From contig CAMDQN010000029.1 in NCBI GenBank assembly GCA_945905925.1, positions 1 to 54,100 on the forward strand: a DNA stretch of 54,100 nucleotides, given 5' to 3'. The position numbers and the translations under genes were made by a program. Under the pieces are notes generated by a model, which was given only the letters and a program-made list of their open reading frames with translations, was not told the DNA's origin and ran no database searches. How positions within the stretch are numbered: the first letter of the stretch is position 1; every line of letters begins with the position of its first letter. Positions 53,801-54,100 of this stretch are shown piece by piece. This DNA comes from Singulisphaera sp. GP187. GTDB taxonomy: Bacteria; Planctomycetota; Planctomycetia; Gemmatales; Gemmataceae.

Positions 53801-53940
53801 TCGCGTCGCTCGGGGGCGGCGTGCACGAACTGAAACTGACCGCACCGCAGACCGGCGCGAACCAGAAACTGACGGTAAGCGTGAAGGACAAGCAGGGCAA
53901 CGTGACGCGCGTCGAACGCACGTTCTCGGCAGGGAAGTAG
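50857..53940 (+). CDS. Large secreted haem protein, hydrazine synthase alpha-like fold
   Basis: The product has 1027 residues. A signal peptide (about 1-20) leads into propeller-like sequence resembling the hydrazine synthase alpha middle domain (MLLHPDGTEEILVKGG, FDGEWVYYSLFHDMKGG, VMFTSNRNGFKPP). Two haem-c sites lie at CGGCH (666-670) and CAACH (744-748), the second in a planctomycete cytochrome-like segment. The C-terminus is a beta-sandwich-like region (about 930-1027). A related but shorter protein is encoded at 29451-31370. Anammox genes are absent, so the fold probably serves another exported electron-transfer or binding role. ATG 50857 starts the signal peptide. Confidence 0.75.
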   Translation: MRLPLLTAFSLLLVSLAGGQPQPPDVPGPINITPKAVTSDKSVKLDYDIVYVRAPRNGDKIGTNWPEISNPVYMDAGADLMLLHPDGTEEILVKGGAGSVTDPMVSFDGEWVYYSLFHDMKGGSVSQGPPGGADIYKIHLKTKKIVRLTQQVFTPNTGAANWSKDFRTLEPGKNHFAYGAFNTGPCPLPGGKVMFTSNRNGFKPPKRVPHVLQLFVMDDDGSNVECIGHLNLGMALHPTVLRDGRVMFSSLESQGLRASTLWGLWNINPDGTGWGPMASAFMPGASPSAWHFQTQLSDGSIVAEEYYSQTSSGFGSLVKFPLAPPSGEAAFGPGYTLDSRNPALRHGRSDTGAARIRRLPFSPFGIESITPFARADEGPSDFAVRGSRVGPRVGKVTHPSAAPDNHLLVVWSSGPVNGGYTVHQPAVDGGLYLMKESKTVNEPGELLLIKNDPKYNEQWPRAVVPYKRVHGIDEPKKLAPLANDGSLSKHLPAGTPYGLVGTSSFYKRESYPNGVVKPGTVTAAFAGGPDAIGTQDLDPFNSALDGVSLNWFNQGADAGRYANDDIHAVRILATEPATDRNKGPHSGRTFRSHATERLRILGEIPLRKFDDGKEPTDPDGNPDTSFLAKIPADVGFTFQTLDKRGMVLNMAQTWHQVRPGEIRNDCGGCHAHSQKPTDFKLTVAAKPGYEVFDLTQKTPLLTTKAQDESKKKWDAKDETGVKFASGVKNVEYFRDVKPILDRSCAACHSVKGDAAAKLVLDDHKTINVADCDDVPGTYYRLAMDGAGRFGHKPLINGWRGANASRYVRMFQSRRSLLVWKVYGARLDGWTNDDFPTETTPGDVRTLAQKGEPVTNTIANRNRADLDFTGSVMPPPDAVKSGKVAPLTEEDKFTLVRWIDLGCPIDLSYDPAKPQAAGFGWALDDQRPTLTVASPKAGSNASVERILIGMHDYGTGLDATSFEVVASFRANGVAAGTNLAPKFASLGGGVHELKLTAPQTGANQKLTVSVKDKQGNVTRVERTFSAGK

Positions 53941-54100
53941 CAACAATACCGCCCCTGGTATGGTTCTGGTATGGTTCTTCAGCGTCGTGAATAACCTATT
54001 CAGGAGTCCACCGGCGGGTGAGTTCGTTGCCCCTGAGGCCTTCGCGGCCGTGGGTGAGTAAGAACCCCCGCCGGGCCGTCCGCGACAGACCCCGAACAGT
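53941..54100. other. Right edge, no gene recognised
   Basis: A short direct repeat CTGGTATGGTT occurs twice just after the haem protein stop. No coding frame, RNA gene or hairpin of note was found in the remaining bases to the window edge. Confidence 0.5.

Overview
The window looks like a chromosomal segment of a GC-rich planctomycete, most probably family Gemmataceae. The lineage call rests on family content: a cytochrome/DUF1549/DUF1553 (PSD1) protein with a DUF1501 partner, two more DUF1501 proteins, a DUF1559 prepilin-like protein, four TIGR02996-type proteins with leucine-rich repeats, a Gemmata-type 'CACCR' protein and two proteins resembling the hydrazine synthase alpha-subunit fold. 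No rRNA, tRNA, CRISPR array, phage block or plasmid functions were seen.

Layout. 1-2.0 kb: inverted repeat and two tandem secreted mono-haem proteins. 2.3-9.7 kb: sulfite reductase, family 4 uracil-DNA glycosylase, PSD1 and DUF1501. 9.7-10.5 kb: a REP-associated tyrosine transposase (RAYT) between two related long palindromes. 10.5-15.5 kb: desaturase, CoxG-like protein, an ABC exporter operon with a thioredoxin-like protein, and a zincin. 15.5-21 kb: four same-strand TIGR02996/LRR paralogues. 21-26.5 kb: CNNM-type membrane protein, ROK kinase, HEAT protein, SDR and ScpA. 26.9-37.9 kb: RRM protein, MBL protein, a minus-strand cell-surface cluster (PD40, DUF1559, haem protein, lipoprotein), cupin, SGNH-like and DUF4139 proteins. 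38-43 kb: two DUF1501 genes, CPBP protease and trpC. 43-54 kb: Gfo/Idh/MocA protein, CACCR protein, OFA-type MFS carrier, D-aminoacylase-like amidohydrolase, prmC, a 47-residue HemP-like gene, thioredoxin-like protein and a large haem protein.

The most unusual signal is between genes. At least a dozen long inverted repeats (arms of about 20-44 bp, several perfect or nearly so) belong to about ten sequence families. They sit between cistrons and repeatedly overlap stop codons. In five genes the stop TAG is part of a GTAG at the edge of such an element or of a remnant of one. GTAG is the 5' tetranucleotide known from REP elements mobilised by RAYT enzymes, and a RAYT gene is present here. One 41-bp-arm palindrome holds the stop codons of both convergent flanking genes, and one short copy appears to be translated in frame within a DUF1501 gene.

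Most products are predicted to be exported or surface-bound (Sec, Tat or lipoprotein signals; CXXCH haem sites), so the region mixes housekeeping genes (cysI, trpC, scpA, prmC, udg) with lineage-specific envelope genes.
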